DNA of 64,000 nucleotides from Climacium dendroides (lineage: Eukaryota; Streptophyta; Bryopsida; Hypnales; Climaciaceae). The stretch is taken from positions 8,060,001 to 8,124,000 of the forward strand of contig OX467082.1 in assembly GCA_950106755.1 (NCBI GenBank), in the 5' to 3' direction. Shown in pieces: positions 45,089 through 56,881 of the stretch. Made by a program: the position numbers and the translations under genes. How positions within the stretch are numbered: position 1 is the stretch's first letter; each line of letters opens with the position of its first letter. The notes beneath the pieces are model-generated. The model saw nothing but the letters and a program-made list of their open reading frames with translations, had not been told where the DNA came from and searched no databases.

Positions 45089-46946
45089 CTCTGCAACAAA
45101 CTCTCCTCACAGTCCGCTAGAGTATTGGAACCGGCAAGTAAATTCTCCTCCCACCTCCTTCTTCGAGAGCTGAATACCCAATGACTAAAGAACTCACAAC
45201 ATGGAAGATGAGATGCAAGATGCAGCCCATCTAGGGAATTTAAGGTTTCCAATGGAGCATTGAACACCATTGAATTCCCATGAGCCAAGAATGATCCAAG
45301 ATGTCAAATCCGCATAGCTTGAATCATTGCATTGTGTGTAGAACTCAAGTTTTAGGGTTTAGGGATTGCTCAATGCCCTGTGACACGAGTGACCTATGTA
45401 TGAAATGAGTGTTCGACTTGACATCTTTGGCAAGTGCGAGGCGAAAGTGGCTCCAAGCCAAGTTTCTAGAAGAAGGCGAACGGAGTGGATGATCCGCCAG
45501 TGTTTCTGGATATGTCCTCGGGATCGGGTAAGGGTTATGATTCAATTCTGTTGGCTCCGCTTTGCGGGAAGTGACTTGGAGGCACCGGTGCCTCCAAGTG
45601 CTGTTTCTTATTGTTGGCTCCATATTTGTCTCCTAGCGTGAAATTTTTTATGTTTTCTCCAAGAATTTTTTTTCTAAATGTATGTATGGATCCCAATAGC
45701 CAATAGCAATGGCGCTGCAAGAGCACTGGAGACAATCTTTTGGAGGGCCCAGTTTTTTTGTAATGGATGGTGGCATTTATCAAAGTAATATTCAATACCG
45801 TAATGTGATGGTTCTCCATTGTAAGATATTGGATAGACTACTTAATATTAGCACATACTCCATGTCTTTAGCTCTATTTTCATCCAATATCTTGCACTCT
45901 CATCCAATATGTTTTCAAAATTGAATTTTATTGGTTGGAAGTGTTCATCATATGATTGGTCCTTCATGCATTGGCACTATCCATTGAGAATTTCCCCATC
46001 CAAAATCAAAATCAAAATCAATACATTAGTTGATGTGGCCTGACTCTATGATGCACTCCCAAATGGTACTCAAAGGTGATTATGTGACAGTTGGTAGTCT
46101 TTCAATTTTAGAAATTCCTAACAAATTCTTGGAAGGTCTACAAAATATGAAGCGACTTAGAGTATAGTGTTACTGAATTTTACATGAAAATTGAAAGGGG
46201 GGTGTATCAATGGTAGTTGTAGAGTGTGGAGGCATAGAATACTTTTTTCATTTAAGAAAAATTGTTTTTTATGTTTTTAATAGCCAACCCAATTGGTATC
46301 TACCTTGACTATTTTGGAGGTTCATGCGGGTATTGTTTTTGATCCAATAGTGCACAATTTGAAGCTCAGAATTACAATATTTGGACTTCTACTAAAGTGA
46401 TACAAGGCTTTATAAATAATACATATTTTATATCATGTGGCAAGCCTTTATCTTCCACAAGTCATAGTACTCACTAGAAATATCATTGAAGAATCAAAGA
46501 ATGGAGCCATGGCCAATTGCAAGCAATGGATGGTCCAAACCTATTTTGATGAAGTCGTGCCGTTGCAAACAGTATAGGATTGATTAGAATGTGTACTAAA
46601 AATATCTTTCGCAAATTACAGAATAGAACCATCCAATTTCACTACTGGATGGTCCAAACCTATTCCAATGAAGCCTAGTTTCGAATAGTACAACATTGGG
46701 TTTAAATTTCTATTAGCAAATATCTCCCAGGCAACGGATGGCCCAAACCTATTCTGACTCCACTGCCCTCCCTCCTATGACCTAGATGCACTCCTTCACC
46801 AATTCTTCATGCTCATCTCCGTCGATTCTGTTGCTCGTCTCCGTTACTCCATCAGTCTCGGCCTCCAATGTTGGACAAATCTCTCCTGCCTACCGTAGTG
46901 CAATCTCCCATCTCCCCTCAACACTCCTATTTTCTATTTGTTCTTC
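45089..46946. other. Spacer between genes J and H; no gene seen
   Basis: The part near 45100-45350 is probably the 5' leader of gene H. The rest is AT-rich with the string GTTTTAGGGTTTAGGG at 45350. No coding supported. Confidence 0.4.
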
Positions 46947-48830
46947 CTATACTGTAGACGGGTTGTCGAGCACCATATCTTGGCTTCTCTTTCTCGAAGA
47001 AAGTGATTCTACAGTAGAGGTCACTACAACAGCATAGGGTAACGCGAAATTTGACACACTAGTTTGTTCAGTGACTTCGTCTATGCCTTCTAATAGTACC
47101 CTTTGTTTTTTACCCTCTACCAAATCAGTGGAAGAATCTGGTGCGTTGGACACTCCTGGAGACAGTGATTCAGGGTCACGTGGATGAATCATCTTCAATC
47201 GGGCGATCCGCGAGATCACGTTCTTCCCCTTCATGCCAACTCAAGGTTTGGGGAGCTTCAGCTGTGAAATCCCAGAAATAAGGGCCTTTTGGGGGCATCC
47301 AGTTCAGGGCGGGATCACTTCTAATCAAGGAATTAAGTTCCGCAATCTCCATAGCACTTTCAAGCGACAAACCCCATTGTGCACTCCACGCTCCATGAAA
47401 ACCCTTCCCACAACTTGGGCATACCCGAGAGACAACCTTTTGGGGATGGCCGATCAACTTCCACATGCAATAAAGGTGCAACAAACACGCATACGAACAA
47501 ATAACGGCACATCTTCCAATAAATGCCCTTAAACATACGACACAAATTGCTTGCTCCACAGTTATGTCCAATGGAGGCACTGACTCCATAGTTGGATAAA
47601 CAGAAAAGGGATTAGTGGGTACCACCTTTAGGGACTCAAATAGAAGTCTCTCCCTCTCAGTACACGACCGTGCATGGAGTTCTTGGTGTGCAGTGAGCTC
47701 ACTCTCGACTTCTGATTTCAATTTCTCTAGAGAGAGGACTGAAGCTAGAGCATTAGCAACATTTAACCCTGCGGTGGTAATGGCGGGATGCAAACCTCTT
47801 GCCTTCACATCGAACTGTCCTTTTCCATGCCAATCACCTTTGGATGCACAAGTTCTGGACGCTCCACGATATTCCGTCAACTCTTCTTCAAGTTTCGATT
47901 CAACCGCTTCCGCATTAATAACTTGACCTTTTGCTGCCTCCAATTGTTCTTCACAACGTTGTGCTTGCTGATGGAGGCCCTCCACCTTTGCCTCTAGGGA
48001 CTTCAGGAGAGCTTGACATTCATCGAGAGCTGAAAGTGCACCGTCAGATTTGCCTGACTGGATTCGCTCTCTAGCCAAGGCAATTGGTGGAGCTCGCACG
48101 ACTTTGTCCTCCTTGGTGTGCACCGCCCTGAGGACCTAGGCCGTTGCACAATAAGCTGTTGGTCTCCTAGAGGCTCTATGTTTAGAGATGCTAGAGCTAG
48201 CACCATTGCTTCAATCTGCTCCCGAAGAGCTGGAGGAGTCAACTTCCACGGATTGTCCTTTGCCTTCCGAATGCGGTCCTTAGTGAGTTTGGAGGCACAC
48301 TCGGCAAAATTCACGGGCTGCTTCATGATGAGATGCAATGTTGCAGCGCGTACAAATTTCTTGGGAAAAAATCCATAATTGTCCGGCCTCTGACCATACA
48401 CCTTCTTGTAAAGTTTCATGAAGTCTGTTTGGATCTCCGGGGTCTTGCATCCAGAAATTTTTACCCTCGCGGACTGACCATCTTCATGGAGAGGCCATGT
48501 AGATGACCACAACTTGTCCGGGCACTCCGTTGCTGTCACTTCGTCCACCATTACTTCAGAGTTGCATAAGCCCACAAGCTTTGAAAAGAAATTAGCATCA
48601 TACATTGTAGATTTGGAACCATGAAGAAATGGAGCTGCTTCTACCATTCGACTAGCTACGTCCTCTGGGATTCCGCTCAAGTCAATTGGCTCAGACCAAT
48701 CACCCTTCCTCATCTCTTCTTGAATGGAGACTTTGCAACTACTCAGATCATCCACCACTTCAACATCAGAAGGACTTCTCAGCTCATTGACAGAATCCGG
48801 TTCAAACAGTCGGCACCTCTATGGTTTGAG
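46947..48830 (-). pseudogene. Gene J: paralogue of gene H with RING-like tail
   Basis: No ATG is seen at the start; the frame opens after a TAG near 48830 (FEPDSVNELRSPSDVEVVDD). The globular domain matches gene H: STMYDANFFSKLVGLCNSE, then YGQRPDNYGFFPKKFVRAAT, then WKLTPPALREQIEAMV. A one-base frameshift or small intron near 48120-48150 leads into a coiled coil and then a Cys-rich region near 47500 (CVVCLRAF...CSYACLLHLYC...CPSC). This looks like a RING finger lacking one ligand. Another frame change near 47190 leads to the tail ending DMVLDNPSTV. Unknown function; unlike gene H it has a zinc-finger end. Confidence 0.45.
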
Positions 48831-49491
48831 GCTGGATCTTCGATTCAGCATCTTGAGCGGACTTCAGTCAAAAAGTGATTGAAACACAGAATAATCGTGA
48901 CAAAGCTAAAGACGAAGAGAATGCTTGTCAGAAACGAACACTAGACACAATGGATAAAGCACGCCACACTGTGGTGATGCAAGCCTCTTGGACTTGAAGG
49001 TAGCTCCCTCAGAAAATGGAGTGAGGCATACGGAATTTGGGAGGCAACTGTTGGTATGATGGTTTCTTATGGACCTCTTTGCCATCCGAGTACAGTTGGA
49101 GGAAGTAAGGTATATCCACCTGGTGAAGAAGACCTCTTAAGTTCCGTTGGTTAGGACGAGTAGTGCAATTTCCTTGGGCCCAACGGCTACCTCTTGGACC
49201 CTCCAAGTGATTGTTTATTTTATACACCAGCTTATCTATCAGTGATTTCAGTTTTCAGGTGGCTCAGTTCCAGTGGACACAATCCATATCCTACTAGGTT
49301 CTCCACTAGAACATTGCCATAAGGATGAAAGATTTGTCGGAGGCCAGAGCATCCATGCTGGCATTCCCAATAGTGTTCTTCCAAAGCCATGGTTCCAGGC
49401 CGTGCCACTGACGTGACTGCTACTGGAGAAAGTACTGTCTTTATGATTTCTGCCTATGCATCTATCATGTTATAGAGCCCGGTGGCATTCA
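48831..49491. other. Non-coding stretch
   Basis: No supported gene before the CACTA-type element. Confidence 0.4.
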
Positions 49492-49494
49492 GGT

Positions 49495-51267
49495 TACTAC
49501 AACAATGGCAGTGTTTTATGACTGCAAAATTATGATTGAGGATGACTGGCAACTGTTTGCAGTCATATTCTTGAAGGCCAACACTTTGGGAAGAAATATG
49601 ACTGCAAAATATGACTACCAGTTATTTTTACGCCTTGTACTTCACAAGCGTATACTATACGGGCATTAGGAATACCAAAGTACTTCATAGGGAACGTAGG
49701 GAACATGTTTGGAAACATTGAGTCATATTATCACTAATATTTTCATATAATAGTGATTTTTTTTTGTTGTGGGCAATTCAAGAAAAATTTGGGCAATTCC
49801 AAAAAAATATAGAGAAGTCATTGTTTAGAATTTTGAAATCCTAGTCACCTACTTTTTTGGATTTTGAATCCTAGTCACTATTTTTTTAGGGTTTTGAAAC
49901 CCTAGCCACCACTTTTTAGGGTTTTGAAACCCTAGCCGTCACTTCTTGTAGCTCTTCTTCCTTATTTTTTATTGTCTCTTAACTCTCACTTGTTGTTGCT
50001 TTTTGTTGGATCTTAACTCTTGTTTCTTGTTGCTCTCTAGTTCATGTTTCTTGTTTCTTATTGTTGCATCTAAATTCTTTCTTTCTCTTGCATTTGAACT
50101 CTTTCTTCTTCCTAGTTCTTGTTTTTTTGTTTCCTCTTGTTTTGTAGTTCTTGCTTCTTATTTCTTTTTGTTGCATCTATACTCTCATTTTTTGTTGTTT
50201 CTTGTCATGTCTTAGTTGGTGCTTCTTGTTTCTTTTTGTATCTTAGTTGTTGCTTTTTATTTGTTCTTATGTCTTAATTGTTGCCTCATATTGTGTCTTA
50301 GTTGTTGCTTAGTTGTTGCTTCTTATTTCTTATTGCATTTTAACTTTTGATTCTTGTTATCTCTTAGTACTTATATTTTTTTTCCTATTTCTTCCATCAT
50401 CAATTTTATTCTTCCTATCCTAAACTTGAGCTACATATTTTGTGTTGATTGTAAATCTTTGAAGGTTAGGTTTTGTTGTTCAATCACTAAAAACTAACCT
50501 CTCATTTTTTTGATTGTATATGCAGGCATCAAAAGTTGAAATAAAGACATTGGAAGCTACTTGCAACTTCATGAAGCCAAAAATATGACTTACAGAAGTC
50601 ATATTTCATAAAATATGACTGACGAGAGTCGTATTCTACATTACTGCAAAATATGACTCACTGCAGTCATATTCCATGCCATTAAAAAATATGACTGACT
50701 GCAGTCATATTCCACGTCATTAAAAAATATGACTGACTGCAATCATATTCCATGTCATTCAAAAATATGATTGACTGCAGTCATATTCCATGTCATCAAA
50801 AAATATGACTCACTGCAATCATATTCCATGTCATCAAAAAATATGACTCACTGCAGTCATATTCTATGTCATCAAAAAATATGACTAACCGCAGTCATAT
50901 TCCACGTCATCCAAAAATATGACTGACCACAGTCATATTCTACGTCATCCAAAAATATGACTGACCATAGTCATATTCCACGTAGGATTTTTTTGTTTGC
51001 CCGAGCAACTCAAGAAAAAGTCAAGACTCCCCTAGGAAAGTCAAAGTATACGCCATGTTGGCATACTATGGCTAAAAATGGATATTTATACCCCTCGGAA
51101 AATATGACTGCCAATATGACTGATGTCTGAAGCGACTACTTCTAAACGACTGGAGTCAGTTATATTCCGAGTTATCTATAGTGATTTCTACATGAGTCGT
51201 ATTTTTTGATTTTACGACTCATTGCAGTCATATTTTGCAGTCATAAAACACTGCTTTTGTTGTAGTG
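49495..51267. mobile_element. Non-autonomous CACTA-type transposon (1.77 kb)
   Basis: The 3-bp direct repeat GGT is at 49492-49494 and 51268-51270. The left end TACTACAACAATGGCAGTG and the right end, read inward, CACTACAACAAAAGCAGTG form terminal inverted repeats that continue through TTTTATGACTGCAAAA. CACTA-type ends and a 3-bp target duplication define the En/Spm (CACTA) group. The inside has no transposase: T-rich sequence at 49850-50450 and a 38-bp palindromic array at 50580-50985. Confidence 0.85.
50580..50985. repeat. 38-bp tandem array with an inverted repeat in each unit
   Basis: About ten units of AAAATATGACTGACTGCAG followed by TCATATTCCACGTCAT. Inside each, AATATGACT pairs with AGTCATATT. 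Starts at about 50653, 50691 and 50729 give the period. Related AATATGACTG words occur at both ends of the element, as in subterminal repeats bound by CACTA accessory proteins. Confidence 0.85.
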
Positions 51268-51270
51268 GGT

Positions 51271-51685
51271 TGTCAGTAGAAATACAGAAAATGAAAGACC
51301 AGCCAATGTCCAATGTCAATACAAGCCACTTATGCACTCAGAATATAATTTATCCATTCATTTAGACACAACAAGGGAAGGACGAGAGCGGATATGGAAC
51401 GGCTAGTGTATAATGGGTTATGGTGGGTTGGAATTCAGTACCTAGTACATTTGGCATGTGTACTACTAGTTCTAGCTTGACTCCTAGTGTCATGGAGGCC
51501 GTTGGCCGCCCAATCCAGAAGTGGACCATCCATCCTGTTTCTCTTTGACTTCCTGCCAAAATCCGTCTCCTTCTCATTTGTAGCACCAAGGCGGTTACTG
51601 GTTTAGAGTCGGTTTGAGCGTTCGTTGAGGGACTTAAGCAATTGTTGTTAGATTAGTGTACTGTTACCAAAGTCGATTAGTGGAT
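51271..51685. other. Short spacer upstream of the gene at 51686
   Basis: No gene seen; likely the 5' flank of the broken plus-strand gene. Confidence 0.35.
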
Positions 51686-53041
51686 ATGGCACGTCACCCA
51701 AGAGATGAGATAGCTTCGGTTGTCGTCCACAATGACAAAGACATTTCAGGGAAATGGATTCCCATAAAGCTAGAATTGGGATCTTGGGTGACTCTTCAAC
51801 CCGAGAGCACCGGAGAGTGGGGAAGAGACACCACAAGGCATGGAGGTGACTCATTTGGTGGAGCATACAAGGGGAAGATTTTGAAGTTCCGCTTCAAAAT
51901 GACATGTGCTTCGGATTCATCACGGGCACCAAAGATGGAGCTGGATGCAGTGAAGATTCGCCATGCTTACATGCGTCAGCAATTGCAGTTGGAGGCAGCG
52001 GAGGACCTTGCAGAGCCAAAACATGTCAATTACCTCTATTTATCTTACTTTGACAATTGGGTGCATCCAGAGTCCATTTTAAGTGTCGTCTATGTGCTTC
52101 ATACTGAGATTGGAGAATCCATCCAAAATAGAAATCTCACCGTAGCTTATTGGAAAATGGCACTTTCTTTCTTCGAGCTGTGTATGTTCCTCCAACTCGG
52201 CCAGAGTTGTTTGGAACTTTGGAGCCTCTACCTCTGCCGGACCTGCTGGATCCAGACTGGCCCCTTCCAAATATGCACAGCAGCGAGGCTTACCGCACGA
52301 AATTCCATTGTGACTTTTGTCAAGTGATGAAAGCTTCTACTGGCTCCAAGTTTGGGCGCATTCAGTGGTTCATCCCAATTCATGTCTTTGTCGACCTTTT
52401 TGTTGTTGCAAGCGCATACGTGCGTAGGACACCTACACTGTACGTTATTAACGAACCATGTGTGAAACTCCTTCAAAGCTTGATGGATCCAGGGTGGAAT
52501 GAGAAGATTGTAATTGATGAAGACATTGTGAAGTGTCTCGTGTCAACCCCTTCTATAACTTTCAGATATGGCATCCACTTCAAGTATCTTCATGGTTCAA
52601 GCAGTTCAAAGGTCGTCTTAGTTCTAGCGTGCTGAAGGGGTAATTAGAAAGTTCACTAAAATTGATGGTGCTTCCGAGTGCAGGTATCACCTTGGAAGAC
52701 AAATATTGTACACCAATTTTCAATACTCGAGGGAGCGCATGCTTCCAAGGAGCAAAACATAGGAGCCAATTGACCAGGTGGAGGCAATGGAGACCATGTT
52801 GATGCAGTGCGTGTTTCATGGTGCGGAGCTCCCAGTTTTTGAAGTTGGAAAGACGTGGCCTTTGTCCTACATGCGGCAGGAGCTGCGCATCGCTCTTGGA
52901 GACGATGCGCCACTAGATTTCAGCTTCAAGGTGGTAGAAGAAGGTTGCCCAAATCTCAAGCTCAATGTGTGGAATGAAGGGAAAATTCTTGCTCAGCAAA
53001 TGCTGCATCCAAAGTTCCTGCTAGTAAAGGAGCATGCTTGA
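51686..53041 (+). pseudogene. Broken plus-strand gene of unknown family, possible BAH-like part
   Basis: ATG 51686 starts MARHPRDEIASVVVHNDKDI. Readable parts: LELGSWVTLQPESTGEWGRD, GGDSFGGAYKGKI, NYLYLSYFDNWVHPESILSV. A frame change near 52150 leads to FFLRAVYVPPTRPELFGTLE and a Cys-containing stretch, and a stop near 52633 leads to FEVGKTWPLSYMRQELRIAL, ending at 53041. The run of beta-strand-like words followed by FFLRAVYVPP resembles the edge of a BAH domain, but this is weak. At least three frame breaks; probably dead. Confidence 0.35.
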
Positions 53042-53984
53042 TAGAATTCTGGATCATCTGAGAGCATAACAGTGGAACCGATTGAAATTGAATTAGAGAA
53101 ATCAGTTAGGGCTGGAGACATGATTATGTTGAGTCTAGGAATCAGTGAACATCCAGGAATTATTAATTCAATCATCAAATTTTCTCACAATTTGTCTCAT
53201 GGCATCCATGTGCTGGTTTCTCCATCCATTGCACTCAATGCATGTCACCGTTGCCTCCGAAACTGCCGTTCAATGACTCTGCCTTCTTCTCATTCTAGAG
53301 TGCCTCCACATCACTTCCACTTCAATCACACTTGTTTTCCAAAGTTTGATTCTATCTCTGAACTGGTTGAATCATGGCATTACTCATGCTTTTCCTTGAA
53401 GTTTTGGTTGCTTAAGTGACTCCAAGCACGTCTTGGATACTCCAGAAGAGTGCCTTATAAACGGCAAAAAGGTAATGACAGACCAAACTTGCTGCTCAAA
53501 CCAGGAGCTCTGATGTGAGTTGTGAACTAGAAGAAATAGTACCTTTAGAGTCCAAAATAGCGGGCCAGGTGTCACTTCCAAGCAATGGAGATACCAAGCT
53601 TCTGGCATTCCCGCCACTCTCCAACCTCGGCTTCATTCCATCCATTGTTTACCGGAATAAGCAAGTACTAAGGATGATATAACATCTAGGATGACCATCA
53701 TAAGAGGACTAGTGCACACTAAAATAATATAAAGCACTGTTGGTACCACGACAATAGTGGAATAAACTATTAAAAGCTGCTGGTACCATCATTCGAGCTG
53801 TTGGTACCACTAACTCCCCCAAACGTCGTTGTTGGATCCAACCTGTTTTTGGCGTTTTCTACAAGTGGCACATGGTGTGCCACATAGGATCTGACACTCC
53901 GTATGCAAGGACGAGATAAAACAACTAATATTTGGGGAGCCCTTAGACGGCCCTTTCCAGGGTCCATTTTTTTCCTAATGGGGA
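53042..53984. other. Non-coding stretch
   Basis: No supported gene. It may contain decayed 3' sequence of the broken gene. Confidence 0.35.
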
Positions 53985-55620
53985 TACTTAAAGGGTTTGG
54001 TATTGAAATCAAATACTAGTTAAGTTATTTTAGAATTCAAGTTCAACAGTGTATTTTGGGAATGGGATTGTAGAAAGTTTTGGAATTGAAATGAAATACT
54101 TGTTAAGAGTTTTTTGGAATTCACACCTTCAACGGGTTTTTTTTGCAAGGGGCTAGTAGAGGGTTTGGGATTGAAATGAAGTACTAGTTCAAATATTTGT
54201 GTGTTCAAGTTTGTGAGTTCGCATGTTCAAGATTGTCATGGAGAGTTGAAATTTGGCTTGGAGGGAGTTCAGGTCTGTCACTTGGATAAGTTTCCACATA
54301 TACGTCCAAGTCAGGGCACTGTTGACTGGACAGGGCACGGATGGTTGGGCGCGAACGTCCTGTAGGGGCACAGACAGATGGGCACAAACATCTTGTAGGG
54401 GCGCGGACGCCTGGGTATGAACGTTCAACAGGACAATAAGGGGGAGTGAAATTCAACTTCAACATTTGAAATTGGCAAGGGATTCTTCCTTCCTATGGAG
54501 AGGGAGAAGCCATTAATGTAGTCAGCCCTTAATTTGAGCTCGGGGAATATCTGCAAGTCAATGGCTGCATGAAGATGTCCAACTACCTTTTGAGTTTAAA
54601 GACAATTCATGGAAGGATGTGGCTCCTTTCTTGTGCCGCACTTGTCCTTTTTGGCTTCCCCAAGGACTTGAGAACTAGTCCCCCCCCCAAAAAGGAGATT
54701 TTAGAAAATGAAAATTAACTTGCACACTTCAAGAAAATAAAATTTTAAATTAGACGCTAGAAGTTTTTGGATTTATAATGAAAGACAAGGTACATATTTT
54801 TAAAATTCAAGTTGAAGGATGCATTTTTTAATTCTCCAAATAGAAACTAAAAGGATTTAGAGTTAAAAAAACAAATCAAACATGTCTTATATTTTGTAGA
54901 GTTCTAATTGAATGGGTTTATTTTTGGTAATGGGGGCTACAAGGATTTGGAAATTGGAATTCACATCATTAACGTATTACAATGTATTCAAATGTAGTTC
55001 AAGGATTTGGAAAAGAAACAAAATGCAAGTTCTAGTGGTTTTGAAGCAAGTTCAAGGCTTTAGTCTTGTTACTAGATGCTACTAACAAGGGTTTTGATTT
55101 TAAATGAAATAGAAGTTATGTTTTGTTTAGTTATAGTTGAAGGCTTTATGTATTTATGGTGTTGGTAAATTGTTGTTCCAAGTATTTAAAATTCAAATCA
55201 AATACAAATTAAATGTTTTGTGCTTGTACTTCAAGGGCTTCAAGTTGAAGTACGAGTTATAAAGATTTGGAAATCCCTTCAAATACAAGTTAATATTTTT
55301 GGGTTCTACTTCAAGGGTTCATTTGTGTTAATGGAAGATACAAGGATTGGGATTTCAAACCAGATACAAGTTATTTTATATTTGGTTAGGATTAAAGGGT
55401 TTACTTTTGTAAGCACTACGTAGAGGCTACAAGATTTTGGAATTCCTATGAAATACAGGATATAGTTCTTGGAGATTTAAGTTGCAGCCTTGTAGGGTCT
55501 ACTTTTGTAATCAAAGGCTATGAGGGATGGGGTATTCAATTCAAATCTAGAATCCTAAATCTTCAGTTCTAGTTCAAGGGTCAATTTCTGTAATTAGCAA
55601 TTACAAGTTATATTTTTTTG
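53985..55620. repeat. Degenerate satellite, left part (unit about 80-100 bp)
   Basis: Diverged units of TTTGG(A/T)ATTGAAAT(C/G)AAATAC followed by AAGTT...GGGTTTA recur at about 54000, 54080 and 54165, and again over 54760-55580. The same words continue right of E4 at 63377. A short GC-rich set of repeats (CTGTAGGGGC) at 54340-54430 lies within it. Confidence 0.6.
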
Positions 55621-56182
55621 TAATTTGTGGCACTCTAGTTAGAAAAAAGGATTACTTTATGACGAAAATAGAGTAAGGGGATCCATTACTAGCATATTTT
55701 TTTGGTTAGGATAAATTATTCAGCCATTAAAATGCTAGATTCAGACTTAAGGACCTTCGGAATTCCTTAATATGATAAAGTAGTTAAAAAGGAAGATAGT
55801 CCATTCGGAATCAGAAACCGGATTATAGTCCTTTTCCAGGAAATTCAATTAAAACCGGAATTAGGAATAATGGCGAAATAGACTTACAAGCTAATCCTAT
55901 CGGAAGCCTATGCTTAATGTTAATCTCCTAGTGGGAATGATGGGTTACCGAGGAAATCCTATCCGTTAGAAAAGTACCAACGGTAGGAACCTTAATGGAC
56001 ATTGGGACCGGAATTCGAGGAAAGGGAAAAAGGGAAATTCTTTTCCGTTCGGGATCATTCTGGGTTGTCAATTTTCCGTAATTCCGAGGTGATCTCTGAG
56101 CAAGAGAGAGAGGGAATTCTATTCCGGATTCTCGAAAGAGAGACGTGGGGTGATTTACTCGTCTTGTCCGGAGTAGAGTTGT

Positions 56183-56881
56183 ATGTTTTTGGAGCAGTTG
56201 GAGGAATCATTAGTCGCCATGAGTGATAGGGAGGGCTCTAAGGATATGAGCAGTGAGGAAGGAGTACTGTTAGCACTCCGGACGGTAGTTCCTATCATTC
56301 CGGAAGATGAGACCGAGAAGGCGCAATTGGAGGAGGATTTTACTCGTATCGGTTGCTTGGGACTACTCAAGGTACCTTGGAACCTACGGGATGAAGCGAT
56401 GGTGCAGGAGCTACTCGAGGAGGCAACTAAAGAAATGAAAAGCACAATCCGGGGGAGCCAGGGAGGTGGACGGCAGAGCATTGGGAAAAGGCGTATGGCT
56501 TCACTGCATCCGGAGAAGGTTTGAACACGCAGCGGGACAAATACAAGGGTAAGTATATCCGAACCATTCACGCAAAGAATGGGTACATGATTGTGCATTG
56601 TGGGGATGAGCGTGAAAGGAGAATTTTAGAATTTCTAGCTCCGATTATCAATTCGAACAGGACAACTTGGCTCACATTCACCCTGTCTAACTGCATCTTT
56701 GATGCACTAACCGAAGCGAAAGAGATAAGGTGGGGGTTAGTGATCAAGGAGACAGTGAGGAAGATGGTTGCTGTTGTAGGGAAAACTAAATCCTCCGGTT
56801 TAACACCCTTCCTCTACCACCTCTATGATTCCTTAGAATTCCTGAGTGAGAAAGAATATGAGACTTGCCAATCTGCCTTAG
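56183..56881 (+). pseudogene. E4 gag-like gene, 5' part
   Basis: Starts MFLEQLEESLVAMSDREGSK at 56183. It has GCLGLLKVPWNLRDEAMVQE. A one-base shift near 56460 changes frame; the correct frame resumes as AEHWEKAYGFTASGEGLNTQ and DERERRILEFLAPIINS to FLYHLYDSLEFLSEKEYE. It stops at CQSAL where E5 inserted. The frame continues at 60750 as VMLEFDIEDEQ when E5 and one CTTAG are removed. Confidence 0.6.

Noticed and set aside
47360..47545. A true RING E3 ligase in gene J
   Set aside because: The Cys/His order lacks one ligand between the central C..H..C and the final CPSC, and the gene has frame breaks, so I kept only RING-like.
50580..50985. CRISPR-like array
   Set aside because: The units are tandem with no unique spacers, lie inside a CACTA-type transposon, and the genome is eukaryotic.
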